From Bufo bufo (lineage: Eukaryota > Chordata > Amphibia > Anura > Bufonidae): DNA of 64,000 nt. A model generated the notes under the pieces. It did no database searches and had not been told where the DNA came from. It saw only the letters and a program-made list of their open reading frames with translations. This document shows positions 1-9,430 of this stretch, piece by piece. Location: positions 588,406,471 to 588,470,470 of the forward strand of contig NC_053390.1 in the NCBI RefSeq assembly GCF_905171765.1, written 5' to 3'. Both the position numbers and the translations under genes were made by a program. How positions within the stretch are numbered: the stretch's first letter is position 1; each line of letters starts with the position of its first letter.

Positions 1-1529
1 ATTTCAATGGTAGGTTTATTGTAACAGTGGCAGATAGCACATCAAAAGGAAAATCGAAAAAATAACTTTAAATAAAAGATAGCAACTGATTTGCATTTCA
101 TTGAGTGAAATAAGTATTTGAACCCCTACCAACCATTAAGAGTTCTGGCTCCCACAGAGTGGTTAGACACTTCTACTCAATTAGTCACCCTCATTAAGGA
201 CACCTGTCTTAACTAGTCACCTGTATAAAAGACACCTGTCCACAGAATCAATCAATCAAGCAGACTCCAAACTCTCCAACATGGGAAAGACCAAAGAGCT
301 GTCCAAGGATGTCAGAGACAAAATTGTAGACCTGCACAAGGCTGGAATGGGCTACAAAACCATTAGCAAGAAGCTGGGAGAGAAGGTGACAACTGTTGGT
401 GCGATTGTTCGAAAATGGAAGGAGCACAAAATGACCATCAATCGACCTCGCTCTGGGGCTCCACGCAAGATCTCACCTCGTGGGGTGTCAATGGTTCTGA
501 GAAAGGTGAAAAAGCATCCTAGAACTACACGGGAGGAGTTAGTTAATGACCTCAAATTAGCAGGGACCACAGTCACCAAGAAAACCATTGGAAACACATT
601 ACACCGCAATGGATTAAAATCCTGCAGGGCTCGCAAGGTCCCCCTGCTCAGGAAGGCACATGTGCAGGCCCGTCTGAAGTTTTCCAATGAACACCTGAAT
701 GATTCAGAGAGTGACTGGGAGAAGGTGCTGTGGTCTGATGAGACCAAAATAGAGCTCTTTGGCATTAACTCAACTCGCTGTGTTTGGAGGAAGAAAAATG
801 CTGCCTATGACCCCCAAAACACCGTCCCCACCGTCAAGCATGGGGGTGGAAACATTTTGCTTTGGGGGTGTTTTTCTGCTAAGGGCACAGGACAACTTAT
901 TCGCATAAACGGGAAAATGGACGGAGCCATGTATCGTGAAATCCTGAGCGACAACCTCCTTCCCTCTGCCAGGAAACTGAAAATGGGTCGTGGATGGGTG
1001 TTCCAGCACGACAATGACCCAAAACATACAGCAAAGGCAACAAAGGAGTGGCTCAAGAAGAAGCACATTAAGGTCATGGAGTGGCCTAGTCAGTCTCCGG
1101 ACCTTAATCCAATCGAAAACCTATGGAGGGAGCTCAAGCTCAGAGTTGCACAGAGACAGCCTCGAAACCTTAGGGATTTAGAGATGATCTGCAAAGAGGA
1201 GTGGACCAACATTCCTCCTAAAATGTGCGCAAACTTGGTCATCAATTACAAGAAACGTTTGACCTCTGTGCTTGCAAACAAGGGTTTTTCCACCAAGTAT
1301 TAAGTCTTTTTTTGTTAGAGGGTTCAAATACTTATTTCACTCAATGAAATGCAAATCAGTTGCTATCTTTTATTTAAAGTTATTTTTTCGATTTTCCTTT
1401 TGATGTGCTATCTGCCACTGTTACAATAAACCTACCATTGAAATTATACTGTTCTGAGACTTTTCATTTCTTTGTCATTGGACAAACTTACAAAATCAGT
1501 GAGGGGTCAAATAATTATTTCCCCCACTG
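1..1529 (+). mobile_element. Tc1/mariner transposon, left tip outside the window
   Basis: Positions 1-125 are the exact reverse complement of 1320-1444, so this is a long terminal inverted repeat with no mismatch that I can find. The right end runs about 85 bp further, to CCCCCACTG at 1529 followed by the TA target site at 1530-1531. The matching outer part of the left end therefore lies before the window start. The element encloses one intact transposase gene on the plus strand. Right-end copies of the family's sequence continue straight into a TA microsatellite, the usual kind of Tc1 target. Identical repeats plus an unbroken gene suggest recent insertion. Confidence 0.93.
281..1303 (+). 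CDS. Tc1-family transposase, intact (DD34E)
   Basis: A cut-and-paste transposase that binds the element's terminal repeats and inserts at TA. The 340-residue ORF has no stop or frameshift, the usual full length for Tc1 transposases. Residues 1-110 look like the paired helix-turn-helix DNA-binding region, with a basic stretch (PRSGAPRK) at about 56-63. The catalytic domain shows D153 in [12 protein letters not shown]244 in [10 protein letters not shown] and E279 in [11 protein letters not shown], giving a D-D-34-E spacing; a glycine-rich KHGGG box sits near 186-190. These positions coincide with the catalytic numbering of Sleeping Beauty, a well-studied relative. The ATG at 281 gives MGKTKELS, a typical start for the family. 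Activity cannot be judged from sequence alone, but no disabling change is visible. Confidence 0.95.
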   Translation: MGKTKELSKDVRDKIVDLHKAGMGYKTISKKLGEKVTTVGAIVRKWKEHKMTINRPRSGAPRKISPRGVSMVLRKVKKHPRTTREELVNDLKLAGTTVTKKTIGNTLHRNGLKSCRARKVPLLRKAHVQARLKFSNEHLNDSESDWEKVLWSDETKIELFGINSTRCVWRKKNAAYDPQNTVPTVKHGGGNILLWGCFSAKGTGQLIRINGKMDGAMYREILSDNLLPSARKLKMGRGWVFQHDNDPKHTAKATKEWLKKKHIKVMEWPSQSPDLNPIENLWRELKLRVAQRQPRNLRDLEMICKEEWTNIPPKMCANLVINYKKRLTSVLANKGFSTKY

Positions 1530-1549
1530 TATATATATATATATATATA
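1530..1549. repeat. (TA)n microsatellite
   Basis: About ten TA units directly abut the right end of the first Tc1 element. They probably pre-date the insertion or were used as its TA target. Confidence 0.9.
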
Positions 1550-1597
1550 AAGAGAAAAATGGCGGCACTGGCAACAAGTAGAAAAAATCGGGCTCTA
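1550..1597 (+). other. Left half of a split hammerhead-like repeat fragment
   Basis: This short stretch ends in GGGCTC-TA, exactly at the TA target of the Tc1 at 1598-3160. The other side resumes with TA-GTTGTGAGCCGAAACG. Removing the Tc1 and one TA copy brings GGCTC and GAGCC together around a TAGTTGT loop, followed by GAAACGTT. This matches stem II and the 3' core of the hammerhead-like motifs found elsewhere in the window. The 5' core (CTGANGA) is not recognisable here, so the motif is probably a decayed Penelope-type terminal fragment. Confidence 0.4.
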
Positions 1598-3160
1598 CAG
1601 GGAGTGCAGAATTATTAGGCAAGTTGTAATTTTGAGGATTAATTTTATTATTGAACAACAACCATGTTCTCAATGAACCCAAAAAACTCATTAATATCAA
1701 AGCTGAATATTTTTGGTAGTAGTTTTTAGTTTGTTTTTAGTTTTAGCTATTTTAGGGGGATATCTGTATGTGCAGGTGACTATTACTGTGCATAATTATT
1801 AGGCAACTTAACAAAAAAAAAATATATACCCATTTCAATTATATATTTTTACCAGTGAAACCAATATAACATCTCAACATTCACAAATATACATTTCTGA
1901 CATTCAAAAACAAAACAAAAACAAATCAGTGACCAATATAGCCACCTTTCTTTGCAAGGACACTCAAAAGCCTGCCATCCATGGATTCTGTCAGTGTTTT
2001 GATCTGTTCACCATCAACATTGCGTGCAGCAGCAACCACAGCCTCCCAGACACTGTTCAGAGAGGTGTACTGTTTTCCCTCCTTGTAAATCTCACATTTG
2101 ATGATGGACCACAGGTTCTCAATGGGGTTCAGATCAGGTGAACAAGGAGGCCATGTCATTAGATTTTCTTCTTTTATACCCTTTCTTGCCAGCCACGCTG
2201 TGGAGTACTTGGACGCGTGTGATGGAGCATTGTCCTGCATGAAAATCATGTTTTTCTTGAAGGATGCAGACTTCTTCCTGTACCACTGCTTGAAGAAGGT
2301 GTCTTCCAGAAACTGGCAGTAGGACTGGGAGTTGAGCTTGACTCCATCCTCAACCCGAAAAGGCCCCACAAGCTCATCTTTGATGATACCAGCCCAAACC
2401 AGTACTCCACCTCCACCTTGCTGGCGTCTGAGTCGGACTGGAGCTCTCTGCCCTTTACCAATCCAGCCACGGGCCCATCCATCTGGCCCATCAAGACTCA
2501 CTCTCATTTCATCAGTCCATAAAACCTTAGAAAAATCAGTCTTGAGATATTTCTTGGCCCAGTCTTGACGTTTCAGCTTGTGTGTCTTGTTCAGTGGTGG
2601 TCGTCTTTCAGCCTTTCTTACCTTGGCCATGTCTCTGAGTATTGCACACCTTATGCTTTTGGGCACTCCAGTGATGTTGCAGCTCTGAAATATGGCCAAA
2701 CTGGTGGCAAGTGGCATCTTGGCAGCTGCACGCTTGACTTTTCTCAGTTAATGGGCAGTTATTTTGCGCCTTGGTTTTTCCACACGCTTCTTGCGACCCT
2801 GTTGACTATTTTGAATGAAACGCTTGATTGTTCGATGATCACGCTTCAGAAGCTTTGCAATTTTAAGAGTGCTGCATCCCTCTGCAAGATATCTCACTAT
2901 TTTTGACTTTTCTGAGCCTGTCAAGTCCTTCTTTTGACCCATTTTGCCAAAGGAAAGGAAGTTGCCTAATAATTATGCACACCTAATTTAGGGTGTTGAT
3001 GTCATTAGACCACACCCCTTCTCATTACAGAGATGCACATCACCTAATATGCTTAATTGGTAGTAGGCTTTCGAGCCTATACAGCTTGGAGTAAGACAAC
3101 ATGCATAAAGAGGATGATGTGGTCAAAATACTCATTTGCCTAATAATTCTGCACACAGTG
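1598..3160 (-). mobile_element. Tc1/mariner transposon with DD37E-type transposase
   Basis: The ends are CAGGGAGTGCAGAATTATTA on the left and the reverse complement of CACTGTGTGCAGAATTATTA on the right, with TA at 1596-1597 and 3161-3162. The same AATTATTAGGCAA motif recurs as internal inverted repeats near 1792-1805 and 2963-2977, so each end has a double binding-site-like arrangement. The transposase lies on the minus strand and carries one stop codon. The element sits inside an older hammerhead-like repeat. Confidence 0.9.
1926..2942 (-). pseudogene. Tc1-like transposase (DD37E), one in-frame stop
   Basis: Reading from the ATG at 2942 (MGQKKDLTGSEKSKIV) gives a single frame of 338 codons ending at 1926, broken only by a TAA at 2748-2750 after residue 64. 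The C-terminal part reopens at MPLATSLAIFQ and is otherwise clean. Catalytic motifs are LWTDEMRV, FMQDNAPSHAS and [12 protein letters not shown] count 37 residues between the second Asp and the Glu, against 34 in the neighbouring Tc1. The extra residues lie around KEENLMTW. Tc1-like elements with DD37E spacing have been described in vertebrates under the name TRT; membership here is inference from spacing. The stop falls in the N-terminal DNA-binding region, so this copy should not make a full protein. Confidence 0.9.
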
Positions 3161-3247
3161 TAGTTGTGAGCCGAAACGTTGCACCGCAAGGGTGATTAAA
3201 GGAGTAATTTTGTTCTTAAACTTACCGGAGTGATGCTCATTTTCTGG

Positions 3248-3249
<2 letters not shown>
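3161..3249 (+). other. Right half of the split hammerhead-like repeat fragment
   Basis: It starts with GTTGTGAGCC-GAAACGTTGC, the 3' half of a hammerhead-like core including the palindromic ACGT that would form stem III. A short sequence ending in TTTTCTGGA follows, before the next TA microsatellite. Compare with the left half at 1550-1597. Confidence 0.4.

Positions 3250-3279
<30 letters not shown>
3250..3279. repeat. (TA)n microsatellite
   Basis: About fifteen TA units, abutting the left end of the next Tc1 element, which inserted at its edge. Confidence 0.9.
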
Positions 3280-3282
<3 letters not shown>

Positions 3283-4783
3283 TTGCAAGAAAAAGTATGT
3301 GAACCCTTTGGAATGATATGGATTTCTGCACAAATTGGTCATAAAATGTGATCTGATCTTCTTCTAAGTTACAACAATAGACAATCACAGTCTGCTTAAA
3401 CTAATAACACACAAAGAATTAAAGGTTACCATGTTTTTATTGAACACACCATGTAAACATTTACAGTGAAGGTGGAAATAGTATGTGAACCCCTAGACTA
3501 ATGATAATTCCAAGAGCTAATTGGAGTGAGGTGTCAGCCAACTGGAGTCCAATCAATGAGATGAGATTGGAGGTGTTTGTTACAGTTGCCCTGCCCTATA
3601 AAAAACACACACCAGTTCTGGGTTTGCTTTTCACAAGAAGCATTGCCTGATGTGAATGATGCCTCGCACAAAAGAGCTCTCAGAAGACCTACGATTAAGA
3701 ATTGTTGACTTGCATAAAGCTGGAAAGGGTTATAAAAGTATCTCCAAAAGCTATGCTATTCATCAGTCGATGGTAAGACAAATTGTCTGTAAATGGAGAA
3801 AGTTCAGCACTGCTGCTACTCTCCCTAGGAGTGGCCGTCCTGTAAAGATGACTGCAAGAGCACAGCGCAGACTGCTCAATGAGGTGAAGAAGAATCCTAG
3901 AGTGTCAGCTAAAGACTTACAAAAGTCTCTGGCATATGCTAACATTTCTGTTAGCGAATCTACGATACGTAAAACACTAAACAAGAATGGATTTCATGGG
4001 AGGATACCACAAAGGAAGCCACTGCTGTCCAAAAAAAAACATTGCTGCCTGTTTACAGTTTGCACAAGAACACCTGGATGTTCCACAGCACTACTGGCAA
4101 AATATTCTGTGGACAGATGAAACCAAAGTTGAGTTGTTTGGAAGAAACACACAACACTATGGGTGGATAAAAAGAGGCACAGCACACCAACATCCAAACC
4201 TCATCCCAACTGTGAAGTATGGTGGTGGGGGCATCATGGTTTGGGGCTGCTTTACTGTGTCAGGGCCTAGAGGGATTGCTATCATCGAAGGAAAAATTAA
4301 TTCCCAAGTTTATCAAGACATTTTGCAGGAGAACTTAAGGCCATCTGTCCACCAGCTGAAGCTCAACAGAAGATGGGTGTTGCAACAGGACAACGACCCA
4401 AAGCATAGAAGTAAATCAACAACAGAATGACTTAAACAGAAGATAATACGCCTTCTGGAGTGGCCCAATCAGAGTCCTGAAGACCTCAAGAAAGCGATTC
4501 ACACCAGACATCTCAAGAATATTACTAAACTGAAACAGTTCTGTAAAGAGGAATGGTCAAGAATTACTTCTGACTGTTGTGCATGTCTGATCTGCAACTA
4601 CAGGAAACGTTTGGTTGAAGTTATTGCTGCCAAAGGAGGTTCAACCAGTTATTAAATCCAAGGGTTCACATACTTTTTCCACCGGCACTGTGAATGTATA
4701 CATGGTGTGTTCAATAAAGACATAGCAACATTAAATTCTTTGTGTGTTATTAGTTTAAGCAGACTGTGATTGTCTATTGTTGT
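3280..4783 (+). mobile_element. Tc1/mariner transposon, right end truncated
   Basis: The left end starts CAGTTGCAAGAAAAAGTATG after TA. A long terminal repeat follows, with the motif AGTATGTGAACCC at the outer end and again near 3481. The right repeat is recognisable from about 4662 (GGGTTCACATAC) to TGTCTATTGTTGT at 4783, where similarity stops. The outer 90-100 bp are missing and a 58-bp inverted-repeat unit begins at 4786. The right terminus was therefore lost, and the copy cannot be mobilised normally. Confidence 0.88.
3656..4655 (+). pseudogene. Tc1 transposase pseudogene lacking the third catalytic residue
   Basis: The N-terminal part starts at 3656 or 3659 ([20 protein letters not shown]) and resembles the transposase at 281. 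A frameshift in the A-run near 4030 moves the reading to the frame containing LWTDETKVELFG, KYGGGGIMVWGCF and QQDNDPKHRSK. A TGA at 4428-4430 interrupts that frame, and the rest continues in frame to TAA at 4653-4655 (ending KGGSTSY). The block WPNQSP runs directly into EDLKKAI: the segment normally holding DLNPIENLW is absent, so the catalytic Glu has been deleted. One frameshift, one stop and an active-site deletion make it clearly dead. Confidence 0.92.
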
Positions 4784-4785
4784 GA

Positions 4786-5064
4786 GGGGCTCCAACGGTC
4801 TCCACTGAAGGCAGACAAAGTTCTTTTTACAGTTTTATTCAAAAGCTCGCCCCGGCCGGTGGCGCAGCCTTTACTTTTTGAATCTCGCTCGTGCTCACAG
4901 TATGGAGCAGGTGACGTCACCAGAGCTACGGTTCCTCTCAGACTCCAAGAAGGGGAGTTCATCCAACGCGTTTCTAGAACTGCGGTGCTCTTCGTCAGGG
5001 GGGGCGTTTGAATAAAACTGTAAAAAGAACTTTGTCTGCCTTCAGTGGAGACCGTTGGAGCCCC
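4786..5064 (-). repeat. 58-bp perfect inverted repeat around a hammerhead-like motif
   Basis: Positions 4786-4843 are the exact reverse complement of 5007-5064 (58 of 58). The central 163 bp carry a GC-rich stretch and, on the minus strand, a hammerhead-like motif at 4961-5002. I read it as a terminal piece of a Penelope-like retroelement inserted with an inverted partial copy, because similar inverted ends and motifs flank the Penelope endonuclease at 56-60 kb. It directly abuts the truncated Tc1 on its left. Confidence 0.7.
4961..5002 (-). ncRNA. Hammerhead-ribozyme-like motif
   Basis: On the minus strand the order is CCCC, CTGACGA, stem II (AGAGC paired with GTTCT, loop ACCGCA), a bulged A, GAAA, then ACGCGT and T. 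CTGANGA and GAAA are the two conserved core boxes of hammerhead ribozymes. ACGCGT is self-complementary, so it could form stem III only between two copies, as proposed for dimeric retroelement hammerheads. Stem I is weak here (two or three pairs, CC with GG). Self-cleavage is possible but doubtful. Confidence 0.5.
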
Positions 5065-5335
5065 TTGAATAAGAGAAATAAGAAAATCAACTAAAAATGA
5101 ACCAAACCCTCAGCGGACTTAGCAATCATCGCGAGGAAGATCTGCAAAGAAAATAAGGTAAAACAGCCCATTAGGCTTGACCCCTAAAACAGTACCCCCA
5201 TATGATAACACATAGTAGGTAAATTAGAGGTGCGTGGCATCCTCATATTCTATTTGAAGTTGTTTTCTGTGTGTGACTGCAGCGGAGGTACATCGCCGAT
5301 GGTCTGTGGCATTGCCACTTTGTAAATAGCATATA
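5065..5335. other. No recognised feature
   Basis: AT-rich spacer between the inverted-repeat unit and the next Tc1. I see no ORF or repeat structure that I can name. Confidence 0.6.
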
Positions 5336-6874
5336 CAAACCGGATTCCAAAAAAGTTGGGACACTATACAAATCGTGAATAAAAACTGAATGCAATGATG
5401 TGGAGGTGCCAACTACTAATATTTTATTCAGAATAGAACATAAATCACGGAACAAAAGTTTAAACTGAGAAAATGTACCATTTTAAGGGAAAAATATGTT
5501 GAATCAGAATTTCATGGTGTCAACAAATCCCAAAAAAGTTGGGACAAGGCCATTTTCACCACTGTGTGGCATCTCCCCTTCTTCTTGCAACACTCAACAG
5601 ACATCTGGGGACCGAGGAGACCAGTTTCTCAAGTTAAGAAATAGGAATGCTCTCCCATTCTTGTCTATTACAGGCCTCTAACTGTTCAATCGTCTTGGGC
5701 CTTCTTTGTTGCACCTTCCTCTTTATGATGCGCCAAATGTTCTCTATAGGTGAAAGATCTGGACTGCAGACTGGCCATGATGTTGTGATTGATGCAGAAT
5801 GTGGTCTGGCATTATCTTGTTGAAAAATACAGGGTCTTCCCTGAAAGAGATGACGTCTGGATGGGAGCATATGTTGTTCTAGAACCTGAATATATTTTTC
5901 TGCATTGATGGTGCCTTTCCAGACATGCAAGCTGCCCATGCCACACGCACTCATGCAACCCCATACCATCAGAGATGCAGGCTTCTGAACTGAGCGTTGA
6001 TAACAACTTGGATTGTCCTTGTCCTCTTTGGTCCGGATGACATGTTCCCAGATTTCCAAAAAGAACTTCGAATCGTGACTCGTCTGACCACAGAACAGTC
6101 TTCCATTTTTCCACACTCCATTTTAAATGATCCCTGGCCCAGTGAAAACGCCGGAGCTTGTGGATCTTGCTTAGAAATGGCTTCTTCTTTGCACTGTGGA
6201 GTTTCAGCTGGCAACGGCGGATGGCACGGTGGATTGTGTTCACTGACAATGGATTCTGGAAGTATTCCTGAGCCCATTCTGTGATTTCCTTTACAGTAGC
6301 ATTCCTGTTTGTGGTGCAGTGTCGTTTAAGGGCCCGGAGATCACGGGCCTTGACCCTTACGCACAGAGATTGTTCCAGAGTCTCTGAATCTTCAGATGAT
6401 GTTATGCACAGTTGATGATGATAGATGCAAAGTCTTTGCAATTTTTCGCTGGGTAACACCTTTCTGATATTGCTCCACTATCTTTCTGCGCAACATTGTG
6501 GGAATTGGTGATCCTCTACCCATCTTGGCTTCTGAGAGACACTGCGACTCTGAGAAGCTCTTTTTATACCCAATCATGTTGCCAATTGACCTAATTAGTG
6601 TTAATTGGTCTTCCAGCTCTTCGTTATGCTCAAATGTACTTTTTCCAGCCTCTTATTGCTACTTGTCCCAACTTTTTGGGGATTTGTTGACACCGTGAAA
6701 ATTGGAATCAATGTATTTTTCCTTTAAAATGATACATTTACTCGGATTAAACGTTTGATCTGTCATCTACGTTCTATTACAAATGAAATATTGACATTTG
6801 CCATCTCCTCATCATTGCATTCAGTTTTTATTCACAATTTGTTTAGTGTCCCAACTTTTTTGGAATCCGGTTTG
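5336..6874 (-). mobile_element. Tc1/mariner transposon, CAAACCGGATTCC ends
   Basis: Both ends read CAAACCGGATTCCAAAAAAG inward, flanked by TA (5334-5335 and 6875-6876). The terminal repeats are long, about 210 bp, extending to a second CCCAAAAAAGTTGGGACAAG box near 5530 and its inverse near 6663. The transposase lies on the minus strand and is degenerate. Confidence 0.9.
5556..6523 (-). pseudogene. Tc1-like transposase pseudogene
   Basis: It starts at 6523 (MGRGSPIPTMLRRKIVEQYQ) with a helix-turn-helix N-terminus (GVTQRKIAKTLHLSSSTVH), then a stop at about 6392. Further frames contain LWSDESRFE, VWGCMSACG, FQQDNARPHSAS and SPDLSPIENIW. Only about 12 residues (ITTSW...) lie between NARPHSA and the SPDLSPIENIW box, so roughly 11 residues are missing compared with relatives and the Asp-Glu spacing is too short. 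Another stop occurs after WESIPIS at 5634, and the frame then ends at TGA 5556-5558 after RRRGDATQW. Multiple frameshifts and stops make it inactive. Confidence 0.88.
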
Positions 6875-6876
6875 TA

Positions 6877-7289
6877 TATATATATCAGTCTGCTCTCTTC
6901 TTCCTCCATTATAACATGCTGTTTGTAGGTTGGACTGCATTTTCAATATGACAGGTTTCTTTCATTATACGGTAACTGAAGTTCAGCTGTCAACTGCTGT
7001 TACTGTTTCTAAATATTAAATGGCCCTACAGCTGTGGTTAAATTGTCACAAACAGGCGCTATCACTGATATTATGGCGTGGGCACTGATATGGCTTGTTT
7101 TAGTCTCTGGGTACTTCTGTGGCTGTAACTAATATATATGAATTTAAGGTAACTGTTATTTCACTAGTGCATAGCAGTATTCCTTAGATGCTGACATGCC
7201 CTATTATTTACAATTTTATTTTTATCATTTATTTTTATTTAATTATTATTTATTTATTTTTATTATTTATTTATTTTATGCACTTTAGC
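6877..7289. other. No gene; AT-rich sequence
   Basis: Low-complexity TTATTTA runs occupy about 7200-7275. Nothing else is recognised. Confidence 0.6.
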
Positions 7290-7495
7290 GCTTTTACAGA
7301 CATTAGCATCAATCTGTCTCCAATGGGGCTCACAATCTAAGTTACCTATCAGTATGTAAGTCTTTGGAGTGTGGAAGGAAACCGGAGTACCCGGAAGAAA
7401 CCCACGCAAACACGTGGAGAACATACAAACTCCATGCAGATGTTTGTCCTTGGTCGGATTCAAACCTAGGACCCCAGCGCTGCAAGGCACCAGTG
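7290..7495 (-). repeat. Vertebrate interspersed repeat relic (LINE- or SINE-like)
   Basis: The stretch around 7368-7435 (GGAAACCGG, ACCCGGAAGAAACCCACGC, GGAGAACATACAAACTCC) matches from memory a motif found in many fish and amphibian genomes as part of a dispersed retroposon. The exact family is not clear to me. No functional ORF is present. Confidence 0.5.
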
Positions 7496-8370
7496 CTAAA
7501 TATCATATGGCACTGTTATTTGAGTAATGTAAGAGATTATTGGACTCCTGTATTTGGATACTGTACGACACTATTATGTAGGCACTGTATGGGTCTCATT
7601 TTATTTTGGATAAATCAAGGATAAGCTCGCTGACTTTTTCTATTTGTTAATTGTGTTTTGCATGACATAACGCAATACAGTAAGAATGTCACAGTTAGCC
7701 TTTGCACTTCTACGATCTGAACAACAACATCTGAGCCATTGGATGTTAGCACTTAATGCGACACGTGAATATTAGAAAATAATGTTTATGTATACTAGCT
7801 ATTTCATGTTAGTCCCTCAGTGCAGGGACATCTCTCTTCAGCAAACTGCCAAAAGATTGACTCTCGTGCCAAAGGATTTTTGTCCCTACTGCACATTGCT
7901 AGACACATTTTAAATCCCCCATGTGTCTTGTTACTTGTTTTACAAGAGTTTCATTTGAGAGCAAAAGTTAAGAAGAAGTTAAGAGGCCCTTAAAAGATTA
8001 AGTCAGCGCAGCTTTTCTAGTGTTATTGCTTGTGTGCCAGCGCAGATTACGAAAGCTTCAGTTAATACACTTGAAAGTGTCATTGGCAGCAGCAAGCCAG
8101 TCGTTACCAAATTTACAGTTGGGATTACACTATGAATTTTTTATCAGGTTCACCTTCGCAACACAGGGTATTACCCCCTTTGCCCTCAGAATAGTTTTAA
8201 TCCCTTAGAGATAATGCTCAATCTTGTGTTGATAGGAATTTCACTGCATCTCAAAGGTGCTCTATTGGATTCAGATGCAGTGATCGTGCAGGTCATTGGA
8301 GCACACTAAGCTTTGTGAAACCTGCTTGAGATTCCATGTGCCTTGTGATACCATGCATTACTCCTGATTA
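7496..8370. other. No recognised feature
   Basis: Unique-looking sequence without a convincing ORF, repeat or signal. Confidence 0.55.
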
Positions 8371-8373
8371 CAG

Positions 8374-9430
8374 ATGAGGGAAGTTTTGAAAAATTTGATC
8401 AAGCAACTTCTCCAAAGTTAGCCTAGAAATTTGATTCATAACGAATTGATTAATCACAAATTGCTATAAATCAGGTATACCCAGGCAGTTCTGCTTTAGG
8501 ATATGGCCATATGGAGGGTTGTGGCCATACTGTGATAAAGAACTGCCTGGCCAATTAGTCCACAGCTACCTTTCTGTTAATAATGAAGACCACACTGTAT
8601 AGTCCTTTTTCATTGTTAATGGCCACATGGCACCTTTAGACAGGGGCTTTTGCTGCTATGGGGTTTGGCTGGTTAGATGGGGGCACAATATGCTGGTAAA
8701 CCAACTACTTCAACCCTAGCGCTCTCCTGCCCTACAGGTGGGAGCCTTTCTTCTGCCATCTGCTTTTCCTCCTTTTCCACATCATCTAATATTGATGAGA
8801 ATATGTCATCAGGAACACCAAGCTCCTCCTCTCTCTGCGTCTTGCTGACTTTTCTAGGACATGGAGACTTTGAAGGGTGATTTGGAAGAAGTAAAGCCAG
8901 CAAGAGGATGTTCATTATTAAGACCTGGCCCCCCCTAAGGGGTGCAGACTGGATGGTATTGGTTGGCACACTGGCACTGAAATAATAAAGGCTTCCATCT
9001 TATTGGTATTGAATTACATACAGTATCTCACTTTATGGATGATGTAGAAATAAGTAAATGTAGGAATATAAAACTGATGCAGCATCTGTTTCCCTGCACT
9101 TTCCCTGCACTCTCCCTCTCCAATATTCTTTTATTCTTCGTTTTCAGCAACACTGTCCCTAGAGCATTAGCGCTTGCCATGTCTCTCCCCATGCTCAGCT
9201 CACAGGACAATGGCGGAGACTGCTCGGGATGAGGCTTTTATAGGGCTGTGACATCACAGGGATGGCTATCTGCGGATTGGATGACTGCAAGGCATTATGG
9301 GGGATCTCACGTTTCCAGGCTTCTTACTTTCAGCAGCCATTTTAGGAAAAACGGATTCATTACCACGAAGAGCAGGAAATTCAGATTCATAGCGAATCAA
9401 AGTTTTTCTAAACTTCAGACTGAATTCCGA
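8374..9430. mobile_element. Decayed inverted-repeat element, possibly hAT-type MITE
   Basis: The left end reads CAGATGAGGGAAGTTTTGAA and continues AAATTTGAT. Near 9400-9423 the reverse complement reads CAGTCTGAAGTTTAGAAAAA then CTTTGATTCG. These look like diverged terminal repeats, and imperfect CCTGATTA / TCCGATTA flanks could be an 8-bp duplication. GATGAG near the tip resembles the TGAGCG ends of the hAT elements elsewhere in the window. The interior has no recognised gene; a 98-codon minus-strand ORF at 8673-8969 matches nothing I know. Confidence 0.35.

Noticed and set aside
770..1077. Minus-strand ORFs opposite the intact Tc1 transposase
   Set aside because: Shadow frames of the transposase gene.
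8673..8969. 98-codon minus-strand ORF with acidic stretch
   Set aside because: Considered as a possible transposon accessory protein, but no recognised motif, and it lies in a decayed repeat.
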